Origin: a virus
DNA: 58,031 bases
Virus record (IMG/VR): IMGVR_UViG_3300022074_000043
Coordinates: 1-58,031 of that record
Direction: 5' to 3' (one strand)
Shown here: positions 7,652 through 15,016 of the stretch, piece after piece
Layout of the letters: each line of letters begins with the position of its first letter
Numbering within the stretch: the stretch's first letter is position 1
Made by a program: the position numbers and the translations under genes
The notes under the pieces: model-generated
Told to the model about the DNA's origin: nothing
The model's input: only the letters and a program-made list of their open reading frames with translations
Databases searched by the model: none

Positions 7652-7847
7652 CTGCTGTCTCATTGACCCACGCGATATCGCCATCTCTGTTCTCCAAAAA
7701 ATCATCCCACAAGACTGTTAACATCTTGTGATTTTCGCTAACTTTCTGATTTATTACAGCCGTATCTGTCTTTAGATCTACAATCGACATTGCAATCCAA
7801 GCCACAAAACCAAGTATAGCCGTAACGAATATGTTTAACATTTCCAT
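7617..7847 (-). CDS. Small N-terminally anchored membrane protein
   Basis: 76 aa. Residues 3-22 are a membrane helix (MLNIFVTAILGFVAWIAMSI), followed by a polar helix (KTDTAVINQKVSENHKMLTV) and an acidic, Trp-containing tail. This layout, one N-terminal membrane span plus a coiled-coil stalk, resembles haemolysin XhlA-type or other small lysis-associated phage proteins. No direct evidence of lysis function. The start at 7847 follows GGCGGAG and overlaps the previous gene by 13 bases. Confidence 0.65.
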   Translation of the reverse strand: MEMLNIFVTAILGFVAWIAMSIVDLKTDTAVINQKVSENHKMLTVLWDDFLENRDGDIAWVNETAGVKASTKKQVE

Positions 7848-8122
7848 CTCCGCCGGGCAGCGCAGATACGCTTTTTAGGCGTCTTGCTACAATTAATGTT
7901 GTGCATCTTCATCTGTCCTTTTGAACGACTACAGTATGAAGCGCGACGTTTAGCAGATGCTGACCCCTTCTTTACTTTACCAGTAACAGCGGTCTTTAAC
8001 TTTGACCCGGGGTTGGCACGGCGGTACGCCGCCACACCAGCCTTGGTCATCCCCGCTCCAGATTTTGTGGAGCGGAAATTTTTCTTGTTACGACTTGGCA
8101 TTTTGGCTGGCTTTCTAGCCAT
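7835..8122 (-). CDS. DUF6321-like basic protein
   Basis: 95 aa starting MARKPAKMPSRNKKN. It has the DUF6321 pattern: KSGAGMTKAGVAAYRRANPG, SKLKTAVTGKVKKGS, AKRRASYCSRSKGQMK and a terminal ARRRWKC. These short, very basic proteins are widespread in marine phages. The ATG at 8122 overlaps the upstream stop (TAATG); a longer reading to 8173 is unlikely. The charge suggests DNA or RNA contact within the head, which is inference. Confidence 0.8.
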   Translation of the reverse strand: MARKPAKMPSRNKKNFRSTKSGAGMTKAGVAAYRRANPGSKLKTAVTGKVKKGSASAKRRASYCSRSKGQMKMHNINCSKTPKKRICAARRRWKC

Positions 8123-8394
8123 TAGCCAAAGAATCCAGTGAGCGAATCCACGTTGGTAAGCGTCACATGACACTCGTCATCGAAGATCATACCGTGATCG
8201 GGTATGGTGATTTGATTGTCATCCGATGTGTGAAACACCATAGACAGTTGAGTTGCACCGCCGCTGCCGTTTTTAAACACCACCGCAGGTGACCCGCTGG
8301 AAGCTGTCTTTACATAGAAAGCTTTTAAACGATTTCTACCACCCAGCACTGTTCCGGTAGCTGTAACTGTTTTTGCTGTAATAGAAGCAGCCAT
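8122..8394 (-). CDS. Small conserved structural protein near capsid gene
   Basis: 90 aa, beta-rich: AASITAKTVTATGTVLGG, FYVKTASSGSPAVVFKNG, and HGMIFDDECHVTLTNVDSL at the end. Similar short proteins that lie just downstream of major capsid genes in marine podoviruses are thought to be virion decorations. The position 300 bases after the capsid terminator and the low charge fit that idea. No enzyme motif. Confidence 0.65.
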   Translation of the reverse strand: MAASITAKTVTATGTVLGGRNRLKAFYVKTASSGSPAVVFKNGSGGATQLSMVFHTSDDNQITIPDHGMIFDDECHVTLTNVDSLTGFFG

Positions 8395-8406
8395 TACGCC
8401 CTCCTA

Positions 8407-8616
8407 CTAGCTAAGTGCCGCGCCTATAGCGGTAACCCAAGCAGCGCCTGTGTTGATTACCAAACAATACTCGTTGTTACCAGAACCATTGTCGCTGATT
8501 ACATAAACAGTCCCTTCGGGAACATCCGCGTTTGCTGGAAGGTTCGCAGTTGTAACAACCGGATAAATGAAGGCCGCGTCAGACTTGACGGGACCGGAGA
8601 AAGTAGAACGAGCCAT
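8407..8616 (-). CDS. Small structural protein
   Basis: 69 aa: MARSTFSGPVKSDAAFIYPV, then VPEGTVYVISDNGSGNNEYC. It is the first gene after the capsid terminator and has a good ribosome site (AGGAG, 5 bases before the ATG region at 8616). The short, low-charge beta sequence suggests a capsid- or fibre-associated peptide. Function unknown. Confidence 0.65.
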   Translation of the reverse strand: MARSTFSGPVKSDAAFIYPVVTTANLPANADVPEGTVYVISDNGSGNNEYCLVINTGAAWVTAIGAALS

Positions 8617-8682
8617 TTAGATCTCCTGTCGTGGCTAGTGTCAGCCGCACCATGCGACTGTCAGGGATAAGTGATTATACAT

Positions 8683-8711
8683 AAAAAAAGGGCGACTGAA
8701 TAGCCGCCCTT
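8683..8711 (-). terminator. Intrinsic terminator after the major capsid gene
   Basis: On the minus strand a 10-bp stem (one mismatch, 8702-8711 pairing with 8688-8697) with a 4-base loop is followed by seven T residues (A at 8683-8689 on the plus strand). It lies 20 bases after the capsid stop. It should reduce transcription into the distal late genes. A TATAAT word occurs just beyond it on the same strand. Confidence 0.85.
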
Positions 8712-8731
8712 CTACTTTATTATGCCTACAA

Positions 8732-9643
8732 TTATGCGCCCGGTGAACCGAATACACAACGTGGGTCTGAGAAGCCGAAGCTGTAACGCTCACGGGCCTT
8801 GAACCGCATGTTACCAGTGTCGAAGTCTGGGTCCATGTTAGTTGCAAGAGCAGAACGCTCAAAGTGCTTTAGGCCATTCGGTGCGTCAGTCTTGATGAAA
8901 AACGCATCAGTGTCGGTCAAGTAGTCGTTGACTACATAACCTTCAGGCAGCATGCCTGATGACTTGATAGCGTTGATATCATTGTCGGCTGTACCTACCC
9001 GAAGGTTTGATACGAGCAGACGTTCTGCAACGAACTGCAACTGACGTGGGATGATCAGCTTCATACCACGAAGAGCAACAATCAGGCCACGCTCATCAAC
9101 AAAACCAGCAATGTTGATCAGAGCGTCTTCCAAAGAAGTTTCGTTCAAATCAGCAGCTACTGATGGTTCGTTGGCGAAAGTGCCACCTGATGTCAGCGGG
9201 TGCGATGCATCACAAAGAGCAACACCGTCACCGCCAGCAAATGCGCCAGCAGAGAATGCGTTGTTCAGGATTGATGCAGCTTTAACCTGCTTTGTGTGTG
9301 CCATTGACCGTGCGAGTGCACGAGTATAGCGAGAGGCCAGACGATCATACAGATTGTCTTCAACAGCTTCTTCAGTGATTGAGAAAGCCATTGCTACTGT
9401 CTCGTGGTTGTACCGAGCAGTGTAAGCTTCCTGTGCATCGTCGTAAGATACACCTGTGCCTTCACCTTTAGTCGGCGCAGCCCCGAAACCTGACAGCATT
9501 ACCTCTTCTTCAAAGGCACGATCTGATGCCTCAGTGTCGAAGATTTCAGAATGCTGACCTTCGTAGCGACCATATTCCATACCAAAGAGAGCGTTTAGAC
9601 CCGGCTCTAGTTCTTTGGCGAGTTGTGCGCGAGAAATAGCCAT
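8732..9643 (-). CDS. Major capsid protein
   Basis: 303 aa. The central part (AMAFSITEEAVEDNLYDRLA, RALARSMAHTKQVKAASILN) and CDASHPLTSGGTFAN resemble Mu gpT-type / HK97-fold major head proteins: a long spine helix, then the 'D..HPL' loop, then PRQLQFVAERLL near the P-domain. The C-terminus ends DPRCVFGSPGA. It follows scaffold-like and decoration-like genes and is itself followed by a strong terminator, as expected of the most abundant virion protein. No cleaved prohead peptide is obvious at the N-terminus. Confidence 0.88.
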   Translation of the reverse strand: MAISRAQLAKELEPGLNALFGMEYGRYEGQHSEIFDTEASDRAFEEEVMLSGFGAAPTKGEGTGVSYDDAQEAYTARYNHETVAMAFSITEEAVEDNLYDRLASRYTRALARSMAHTKQVKAASILNNAFSAGAFAGGDGVALCDASHPLTSGGTFANEPSVAADLNETSLEDALINIAGFVDERGLIVALRGMKLIIPRQLQFVAERLLVSNLRVGTADNDINAIKSSGMLPEGYVVNDYLTDTDAFFIKTDAPNGLKHFERSALATNMDPDFDTGNMRFKARERYSFGFSDPRCVFGSPGA

Positions 9644-9656
9644 TATCTACACTCCC

Positions 9657-10271
9657 TTATGAAATAGCGGCTTCAGAATCAGACTGAAGCAGCGCGTGAT
9701 TGTTAAGCATCACAATCATAGGAATACCAGCGGCAGTGAAGTCGGCGTTCTCGGCGTCATCCAAAATACCCACAATCTTCAAAGGAAGAGAGGCGTTAGA
9801 TGAATCGAGAGTTGCGACATCAAGCTGTGCGCTAGAAATGCCTGTGGTTGTGCTACCGCTTGCACCACTGTTGAACTGTGAGTTCTCAAAAATGGCAGCA
9901 ACAGCAGTTGCTTTGTTAGTGATGGTAGCGTCTGTCGCGACTATAAAGCGCTGGAGCGGGTTGTCGTACACAAACCCGATGATATCGAAGTTTGTGTCGG
10001 CACCTGAACCGGGCCAGTAGTTTGAGAAGACTTTCTTACCAGTCGTTGATGATACATATTCACAGCCAGCAAAAACGCCAACGGGAGCCTCAGTATCGCC
10101 GGATGCAGAACAAATAACGATTTCACCACCGTTATCGGCCTTTACCATTGATCCCTGAAAGATCGCGCTAGCGGCGCTGTCGATGAAGTATGCATTAGTA
10201 CCTTGAGTAGCTGGTGCGCTACCTGCGGTATTAATCGGCTTGAGGCCGAAGGCAACATTAGTGTTTGCCAT
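9657..10271 (-). CDS. Putative head decoration/capsid-associated protein
   Basis: 204 aa, starting MANTNVAFGLKPINTAGSAP. It contains AYFIDSAASAIFQGSMVKAD, GVFAGCEYVSSTTGKKVFSN and IVMLNNHALLQS, a pattern widespread in marine phages directly upstream of the capsid gene. Beta-rich with no charged tail. It likely coats or stabilises the head; alternatively it could be a minor capsid protein. The gene is 13 bp upstream of the capsid start. Confidence 0.75.
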   Translation of the reverse strand: MANTNVAFGLKPINTAGSAPATQGTNAYFIDSAASAIFQGSMVKADNGGEIVICSASGDTEAPVGVFAGCEYVSSTTGKKVFSNYWPGSGADTNFDIIGFVYDNPLQRFIVATDATITNKATAVAAIFENSQFNSGASGSTTTGISSAQLDVATLDSSNASLPLKIVGILDDAENADFTAAGIPMIVMLNNHALLQSDSEAAIS

Positions 10272-10298
10272 TACTTACTCCTTATCAGATTAAGGGGA

Positions 10299-10751
10299 CT
10301 AATCTTTGCCCCCGAATGATACACGACTTTGCCTATCGTTATGGATAGGCATTGAGGGATGTTGTTCCCTCATCAGGTTATCGTCAACGGCCTTCATTTG
10401 ATTGCGGGTCTGCTCCCGATAATACTCAGTTCTTTCTTCAACCGTTTCTTCTGGAATCCGTGCAAGCATTAAACCGCCTACACCAATGACTCCACTGTAC
10501 TTACCATCATCAATTGTTGGAAACTGATCAGCCAGATCTGGATATTCATCCGCACGGACTGGTTCCCATCCTTCCCGCAGCTTTGCGGCTACATTTGTGC
10601 GATCATCTTCACCACGAATTGATGTGCGGATCCAACGATGCTGATAGCCTGCTGGGGCTTCAGGTGCTGCCAACTTTGATGGCGGTGTCCACGGCTTACG
10701 CCGTGTGGTTTTTGCGCGTGATGTTGATTCGCGTGTAGTTCTATCAGCCAT
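10299..10751 (-). CDS. Conserved protein next to scaffold
   Basis: The start was set at the ATG at 10751, 4 bases after the scaffold stop and preceded by TAAGGAG. The 150-aa product has a basic, Thr/Arg-rich N-terminus (TTRESTSRAKTTRRKPWTPP), a middle with YQHRWIRTSIRGEDDRTNVA and REGWEPVRADEYPD, and a charged helical end. This family occupies the same place in many marine podoviruses. It may be a scaffold partner or minor head protein; not proven. Confidence 0.75.
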   Translation of the reverse strand: MADRTTRESTSRAKTTRRKPWTPPSKLAAPEAPAGYQHRWIRTSIRGEDDRTNVAAKLREGWEPVRADEYPDLADQFPTIDDGKYSGVIGVGGLMLARIPEETVEERTEYYREQTRNQMKAVDDNLMREQHPSMPIHNDRQSRVSFGGKD

Positions 10752-10755
10752 GTCC

Positions 10756-11649
10756 TTACTCCTTAACGTACTTTGCATATTCTTCAAGCGGAACATTCAA
10801 GCGTTTCGCAATGGCAATTTGCGAAGGCGTAAGTTTGACTGTTCTGCGCTTCTTTGGTGATGACGACTTAGAAGCCGTGGACTCAGCAGAAGCGACTCTG
10901 GGTCCCGTATCACGAACCTTTTCCTTAAACTTATGAGGAAACTCGGTCCGTATTCTACGATCAAGCTCATTATAGTACTCATCGGACGATGGGTCAAATC
11001 CTTCATCCTCAATTAATTGCCTATGTAGGCCAAAAGCAGCATATGTCATGGTTTGATCCTGCCCAAACCACTCATTTTTGGTCGCCCAAGCCTCTGCCTT
11101 GGGGTCTGGTGCGGCTTGTTGTTGCGGCTGTGGCTGTTTTTGTTGCTGTTGCGGCTGTGCTTCAACAACTTCTGCCGCCGCTTCGCGCTTAGATTTAGAC
11201 TCTTCTAACCGTGCCTGATCTAAAGCCAGCTTACTTAAATTCTTTTGCGCCTCAAACATGGCTTCAGCATCGCCGTCGTCATATGCTTTTTGATACGCCT
11301 GCTTGGCGGATTCAATCTGCGATTCAACACGACTACCAAACTCACCCTGATAAGACTTATCTAGGTTTTCTAGCTTTGACTTTAACTCTTCATTTTGTTT
11401 CTTAACGGCTTCGGCATATTCAATAGCAGCTTGTCTTTGCCGTTCTTCTTCACGGTACTTGCCTGTAAGTGTGCGAATGCGCCGTTGAACAGACTCCGAA
11501 TATGAAGCAAGCTCTTCCTCATTGTCATTCTTGGGCGCTTCTTGATCATCTTCAGGCTCGACGTTCTCTTGTTGCTCTACAGCAAGTTCCTGTGAATCAT
11601 CTTCTTGCTCAATGATTTCCAGTTCTTCTTTTTCTGCTACATCAGACAT
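10756..11649 (-). CDS. Scaffolding protein
   Basis: 297 aa with the usual scaffold composition: acidic N-terminus (EKEELEIIEQEDDSQELAVE), a long coiled coil (residues 55-160, with VKKQNEELKSKLENLDKSY), a Gln/Pro-rich linker near residues 168-185 (EAQPQQQQKQPQPQQQ), and a short basic C-terminal helix (KKRRTVKLTPSQIAIAKRLN) of the type that binds coat protein. The location two genes upstream of the capsid gene supports the role. No protease domain was seen. Confidence 0.82.
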   Translation of the reverse strand: MSDVAEKEELEIIEQEDDSQELAVEQQENVEPEDDQEAPKNDNEEELASYSESVQRRIRTLTGKYREEERQRQAAIEYAEAVKKQNEELKSKLENLDKSYQGEFGSRVESQIESAKQAYQKAYDDGDAEAMFEAQKNLSKLALDQARLEESKSKREAAAEVVEAQPQQQQKQPQPQQQAAPDPKAEAWATKNEWFGQDQTMTYAAFGLHRQLIEDEGFDPSSDEYYNELDRRIRTEFPHKFKEKVRDTGPRVASAESTASKSSSPKKRRTVKLTPSQIAIAKRLNVPLEEYAKYVKE

Positions 11650-11651
11650 AC

Positions 11652-12086
11652 TCAGACTCCGTATGTTTTTATATCATCTGGGTCGATGATGGTGGCAATG
11701 ACTTCATCGTCATTGATAATACGAACCTCGCCGCCTTCAATGTTAAAGCGAGATCCAGCGTAGCGCCCAATACACACCCAGTCGCCTTCCTTGCACCACG
11801 GCTCACAATTGTCGCCGAACTTATTGGGGTCTTGATATGCGAGGGGGCCAACCTTTACGACATAAGCTACGGTTGTCGCACGGGCTTCTTTTTCACGAGC
11901 GGCATCAGGGATGTAAACGCCGCCGTCAGTTTTTTCTCTGCCCATATAGGGCATAACAAGAATCCGCCAACCTGTGGGCTGCGGTACTCGTTCTGCGATT
12001 GATTTTGATTTTGCAGCTTCTTCGGCTTGTTTTTTAGCACGTTGCTGCTCAAGGATGTAGTCAGGTACTAAGAGAGTCTTCGTCAT
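11652..12086 (-). CDS. GroES-like co-chaperonin
   Basis: 144 aa from the ATG at 12086 (ribosome-like AAAAGG upstream). After a helical N-terminal extension of about 38 residues (rich in Lys/Ala/Gln) comes a GroES-type beta barrel: GWRILVMPYMGREKTDGGVY, then IPDAAREKEARATTVAYVVK with the mobile-loop position, GDWVCIGRYAGSRFNIEGGE, and a closing 'DDEVIATIIDPDDI'. As in T4 gp31, a phage GroES could adapt host GroEL to fold the capsid protein, whose gene is 2 kb downstream. The extension and a Cys pair (CEPWC) are unusual. Confidence 0.82.
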   Translation of the reverse strand: MTKTLLVPDYILEQQRAKKQAEEAAKSKSIAERVPQPTGWRILVMPYMGREKTDGGVYIPDAAREKEARATTVAYVVKVGPLAYQDPNKFGDNCEPWCKEGDWVCIGRYAGSRFNIEGGEVRIINDDEVIATIIDPDDIKTYGV

Positions 12087-12270
12087 AGTTAGCCTTTTGT
12101 AGCAGGGATTTAAGTTCATCAAGAGCAAAGGCGACACCCTGTATTTCGCCAACTCTTGCTTTGTAATCTTCGTAGCTAACAGCACTGCCGCTAGTCACTG
12201 ATAGACTAAGCTCTTCTATTCGGGTATTCAAGAGTCTTTGGTATTTTTTTAAAAAATCTATTGCGTCCAT
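12061..12270 (-). CDS. Small helical conserved protein
   Basis: 69 aa, helical: DAIDFLKKYQRLLNTRIEEL, SYEDYKARVGEIQGVAFALD, then ELKSLLQKANYDED. This short family frequently neighbours a GroES-like gene in marine phages. It overlaps the co-chaperonin start by 26 bases and is linked to its upstream gene by TAATG. Function unknown; possibly a head-assembly helper. Confidence 0.72.
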   Translation of the reverse strand: MDAIDFLKKYQRLLNTRIEELSLSVTSGSAVSYEDYKARVGEIQGVAFALDELKSLLQKANYDEDSLST

Positions 12271-12677
12271 TACATACCACAGTCGCAGTCAGGTTTACCG
12301 CAGTCACATGGGCCTTCTTCATGCTCACCGGGCAAATCTGTCATCGGACCGCCCCCAGCCCACTCTGCACAACTGTTCTTAGCACTGCACATAAACTTTA
12401 GCAACTGACAATAGCCAACCTCACCAGACTCATCTTTCATGCACTGCTGCATGTGTTCCGTGATATTAAACACGGAACAGGTTCCACAGCTTTCTTCTGG
12501 GTTGATAGCTGGCCCATACTGATTTTCTTTAACAGCAAGACGACGGTTTTCTTCGTTAGTATCAACGTCCTGTGTAGCAATCGGACAAGCCTCTTCCATC
12601 GGCTCAACAGGCATGCCGTCCTGAATAGCTTTGCTCAAGTCCATACCGTCTGGAATTAGCGTAATTTGTATTTTCAT
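12270..12677 (-). CDS. Cys-rich protein, possible metal or Fe-S binding
   Basis: 135 aa with at least 11 Cys. The core ESCGTCSVFNITEH...QQCMKDESGEVGYCQLL...CSAKNSCAEWAGGG (positions about 63-110) resembles the Cys-x2-Cys...Cys...Cys...W pattern of high-potential iron-sulfur proteins and is seen in marine phages. A second Cys cluster closes the protein (GPCDCGKPDCDCGM). Seen: Cys count and spacing. Inferred: iron-sulfur or zinc binding. What it does in the late operon is unknown. Confidence 0.72.
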   Translation of the reverse strand: MKIQITLIPDGMDLSKAIQDGMPVEPMEEACPIATQDVDTNEENRRLAVKENQYGPAINPEESCGTCSVFNITEHMQQCMKDESGEVGYCQLLKFMCSAKNSCAEWAGGGPMTDLPGEHEEGPCDCGKPDCDCGM

Positions 12678-12686
12678 TGTCTTCCC

Positions 12687-13736
12687 TTAATATAAGCCAA
12701 TGTTGTTTAAAGATGGTACTGGGTTGTCTAAAGTAGGCTGTCCTAAAAACTGACCAACTCCTGTAGAAAACACACCTAATAGTTGAGGTGTTTTTGGATC
12801 GTACTTTTGCATAGTGGTTTCTGGTCTTGTAACACCAGTGCTGAACTGTGATTTAGCGTCTTCAAATCCCTGTACAGGAGCCTGTTCAGTAACCGACTCT
12901 ACTGGGGAAGAAGCTGTATCGGGGCTAAGTTCTAATCTAAGTCTGTCTGCTAAACTTTCTATACCCGTCTTTGTAGCGGATGTAGCTCTAGAAACCTCTC
13001 CAGTGCCTATACCAAGAACAGCGCGTAAGGCAGTAGAGTATGGGCTTTCATCTACATTCTGGAAATCCGGTGTAAAAGGTGTGCCTGCGAGACCGTATTC
13101 TCTTGGTGCTAGAAGACCCACACCCGGAAGAATCGAGCCGAGCATACCAAAAGCAGCAGCGTCCATCAGTCCTAATTGTTCAAAATTTGATTGCACCGGG
13201 CCATAGTAAGTCTCCGGCGTTGTAAATAATGTTTGTAAGCCCTTCCTTAATTCACCCGGTTCAGCGGTTGCAAACTGATTGTTGTAGCCCGGAAGATTAG
13301 GATCATTGGTTGGATTAATAAATTTTGAGTAATTATTATACGCAGTCGCAGCGTTGTTTATGTTTTTGTATTTAACATTTTTAGGATCTATCCCCAAAAA
13401 CTTGCTAAAGGCACCCTGTTTGCCGTATGCATTATCTGCTGTAATACCTTGGTTTTCGACGAACTGTCCAAAAGACGGAGCACCCGCTATAGTAGCGCCG
13501 TACTTAGTGCCATACATAGCGCTAGCCAAACCGGGGCTAAACTTACCAGCACTCATCGCAGCTTGCGCTGCCGACGCTCTGTTTCTCTCCACCTCGTTCT
13601 TAGCTAATTCTTTTGTAGCGTCAGATCCACTGTTTGGTCCAACTTTACCGGGAGAGGAGAAGGATCCATCCGGCTCCTTACCGAAGTCACCTTTTTGCTT
13701 ATTAGAATCTGGTTCTAAGCCGCCGAGATCAGCCAT
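12687..13736 (-). CDS. Uncharacterised late protein
   Basis: 349 aa, not recognised. It is Gly/Pro/Ala-rich with low-complexity start (DSNKQKGDFGKEPDGSFSSP), a helical stretch around ELAKNEVERNRASAAQAAMS, and a central hydrophobic patch (AAAFGMLGSILPGVGLLAPR). The C-terminus ends NPVPSLNNIGLY. Its place between the GroES-like cluster and the holin-like genes suggests a virion or assembly protein. Coupled to both neighbours. Confidence 0.65.
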   Translation of the reverse strand: MADLGGLEPDSNKQKGDFGKEPDGSFSSPGKVGPNSGSDATKELAKNEVERNRASAAQAAMSAGKFSPGLASAMYGTKYGATIAGAPSFGQFVENQGITADNAYGKQGAFSKFLGIDPKNVKYKNINNAATAYNNYSKFINPTNDPNLPGYNNQFATAEPGELRKGLQTLFTTPETYYGPVQSNFEQLGLMDAAAFGMLGSILPGVGLLAPREYGLAGTPFTPDFQNVDESPYSTALRAVLGIGTGEVSRATSATKTGIESLADRLRLELSPDTASSPVESVTEQAPVQGFEDAKSQFSTGVTRPETTMQKYDPKTPQLLGVFSTGVGQFLGQPTLDNPVPSLNNIGLY

Positions 13737-14125
13737 TATTTAACTCCGCTGAACTTCATGCCTTGAATTGCTTTGCCTCCACCACGACAACTCATGTACT
13801 TGCCGTCTTTTGCAACAACAGGTGGATTCATTTCATCTCTAGGATCTTCTAAAGTGCCGGGGTTGTCAGTCTTATCCTGTTCGTAGCTTTTGGGCTTCTT
13901 ATCTTTTTTCTTCTTATCAGACATTGTACCAATCCTTGTGTCTTCAGTGAATATACGCTCTGCATCTTCAAAGCGTTGCATCTTCTTGCGTAGCTCTGGA
14001 GAATAACTGTCTAGTATTTCAGACCCGCCGTCTTTGCGACCACGAGCCTTCTTCATAAGCTTGTTTGCTTTTGGCCTGCTAATGTTTAAATCGTCAGCGA
14101 ACTGACTTATTCTGGGCTTTGCCAT
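13736..14125 (-). CDS. Small HTH-like basic protein
   Basis: 129 aa. The first 35 residues (RISQFADDLNISRPKANKLM) look like a DeoR/Fur-type or MerR-like helix-turn-helix: two short helices separated by a 'DLNISRPKANKL' turn. The middle is charged, with KKKKDKKPKSYEQDK. The end reads YMSCRGGGKAIQGMKFSGVK. It could bind DNA, but the domain is short and evidence is limited to this pattern. The start at 14125 lies behind a GAAGAG site. Confidence 0.6.
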   Translation of the reverse strand: MAKPRISQFADDLNISRPKANKLMKKARGRKDGGSEILDSYSPELRKKMQRFEDAERIFTEDTRIGTMSDKKKKDKKPKSYEQDKTDNPGTLEDPRDEMNPPVVAKDGKYMSCRGGGKAIQGMKFSGVK

Positions 14126-14261
14126 AACTTATTATCTCTTCGATTGTTCTACCGCACCCGATACATCTTATACCATCTTCGTCAAGCGTACAAACACCTA
14201 TGCACGGACTGTTACTCTTTGTTGTCTTTGTGTTCGTGCCCCATCCAGATCCCGAAGACAC
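14094..14261 (-). CDS. DUF1289 family small protein
   Basis: A GTG at 14261 opens 55 codons. Residues 18-42 give the DUF1289 signature: SPCIGVCTLDEDGIRCIGCG followed by RTIEEI, i.e. Cys-x3-Cys...Cys-x2-Cys, likely binding zinc or an Fe-S cluster. It overlaps the holin-like gene by 50 bases and the downstream gene by 32. GGGAG lies 9 bases upstream of GTG. Bacterial homologues are common; function is unknown. Recognition is strong, the exact start less so. Confidence 0.72.
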   Translation of the reverse strand: MSSGSGWGTNTKTTKSNSPCIGVCTLDEDGIRCIGCGRTIEEIISYGKAQNKSVR

Positions 14262-14424
14262 CTGTCATTACTCCCATAACTACGCTTACAAAAGCAGACT
14301 GCGACGCCGTCGGATCTTCCAAAGCCATAAACCATTCAGCACAGCGCCACGACATAGCCGTACTAACCAACATCATAAATCTTGGTAGAACCTTCCAGCG
14401 TAGAAACTGCTCTACCGTAATCAC
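14212..14424 (-). CDS. Small membrane protein, putative holin subunit
   Basis: 70 aa with two hydrophobic segments: residues 12-32 (KVLPRFMMLVSTAMSWRCAE) and 43-62 (SAFVSVVMGVMTGVFGIWMG), and a polar end (GHEHKDNKE). Two-span small proteins in this position are often class II holins. It overlaps the next membrane gene by 4 bases (ATGA), so the two are co-translated. The pair could be holin and antiholin; which is which cannot be told. Confidence 0.65.
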   Translation of the reverse strand: MITVEQFLRWKVLPRFMMLVSTAMSWRCAEWFMALEDPTASQSAFVSVVMGVMTGVFGIWMGHEHKDNKE

Positions 14425-14816
14425 TTAGACACACCCTTGAACTTTTCAAAGCTACGCATTCCACCCAAACCGAGCATGCCAAGCAGTACAGTCATCAAGC
14501 TTTCCATGTCAAAGGCAGGCATCGGCGGTACTTCAAGTCCCATGTAGGCTGTAACGAAATCTGTCGCCGGGAATAAAACAAAGTGCGCCATTAACGCAAT
14601 ACCGCATGTCCAGCCGATGAACGGACGCCAACCCGCCACAAATATACTACGGTGCTTGGCCTCTTCAGCGTTTATAGCAAGCTGACCTTTTGCAAGTTCC
14701 TGTGCATGTTTATCTGCCATTGTGGCAAGTTCATGCGCCAGCTTGTTTTTCTGATCTTTGTCTTCAATAAATTTATCCAGCAGTCCTGTGACTGGTCCAA
14801 TCAGTGCTTGAATCAT
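14421..14816 (-). CDS. GTA-type/3TM holin-like protein
   Basis: The start was set at the ATG at 14816, which overlaps the upstream stop (ATGA) and follows AAAGGG; this gives 131 aa. An N-terminal amphipathic coiled region (ELATMADKHAQELAKGQLAI) is followed by AGWRPFIGWTCGIALMAHF, the hallmark of the GTA holin 3TM family (W-R-P-x-x-G-W), then a hydrophobic C-terminal helix (MTVLLGMLGLGGMRSFEKFK). It should permeabilise the inner membrane at lysis. The endolysin lies far away (40.1 kb). Confidence 0.8.
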   Translation of the reverse strand: MIQALIGPVTGLLDKFIEDKDQKNKLAHELATMADKHAQELAKGQLAINAEEAKHRSIFVAGWRPFIGWTCGIALMAHFVLFPATDFVTAYMGLEVPPMPAFDMESLMTVLLGMLGLGGMRSFEKFKGVSK

Positions 14817-15016
14817 AGTTTTGACCCTTTCAACGGTATACACCTGTACGATTTTGGCATAACCTTGCCCTTGTTGTACTGAGCAATATCGTTTGCCATA
14901 TCATAAGCTCGGCTAGCACATCTTTCCTGTGTTTTGTAAGGCCCTCTTGTGTCGTGGTACTGATAACAGTTTTCGGGCATCGCCACACTGCAAGCAATGA
15001 CTAGAACCTTAAACAT
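14813..15016 (-). CDS. Small Cys protein with DTRGPYKT motif, late copy
   Basis: 67 aa from the ATG at 15016 (TAATG overlap). A short hydrophobic N-terminus (MFKVLVIACSVA) could act as a signal or membrane peptide; VIAC also fits a lipobox loosely. Four Cys are spaced across the chain, and residues 22-29 read DTRGPYKT. The early gene at 39655-39864 shares this block, Cys positions 9, 17 and 33, and the first two residues, so the two are paralogues. Export to the envelope is inferred. Confidence 0.7.
   Translation of the reverse strand: MFKVLVIACSVAMPENCYQYHDTRGPYKTQERCASRAYDMANDIAQYNKGKVMPKSYRCIPLKGSKL

Noticed and set aside
14144-14428. Rightward frame of 94 codons across the holin-like genes
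   Set aside because: It is a shadow of the coding minus strand with no ribosome site and unusual composition.
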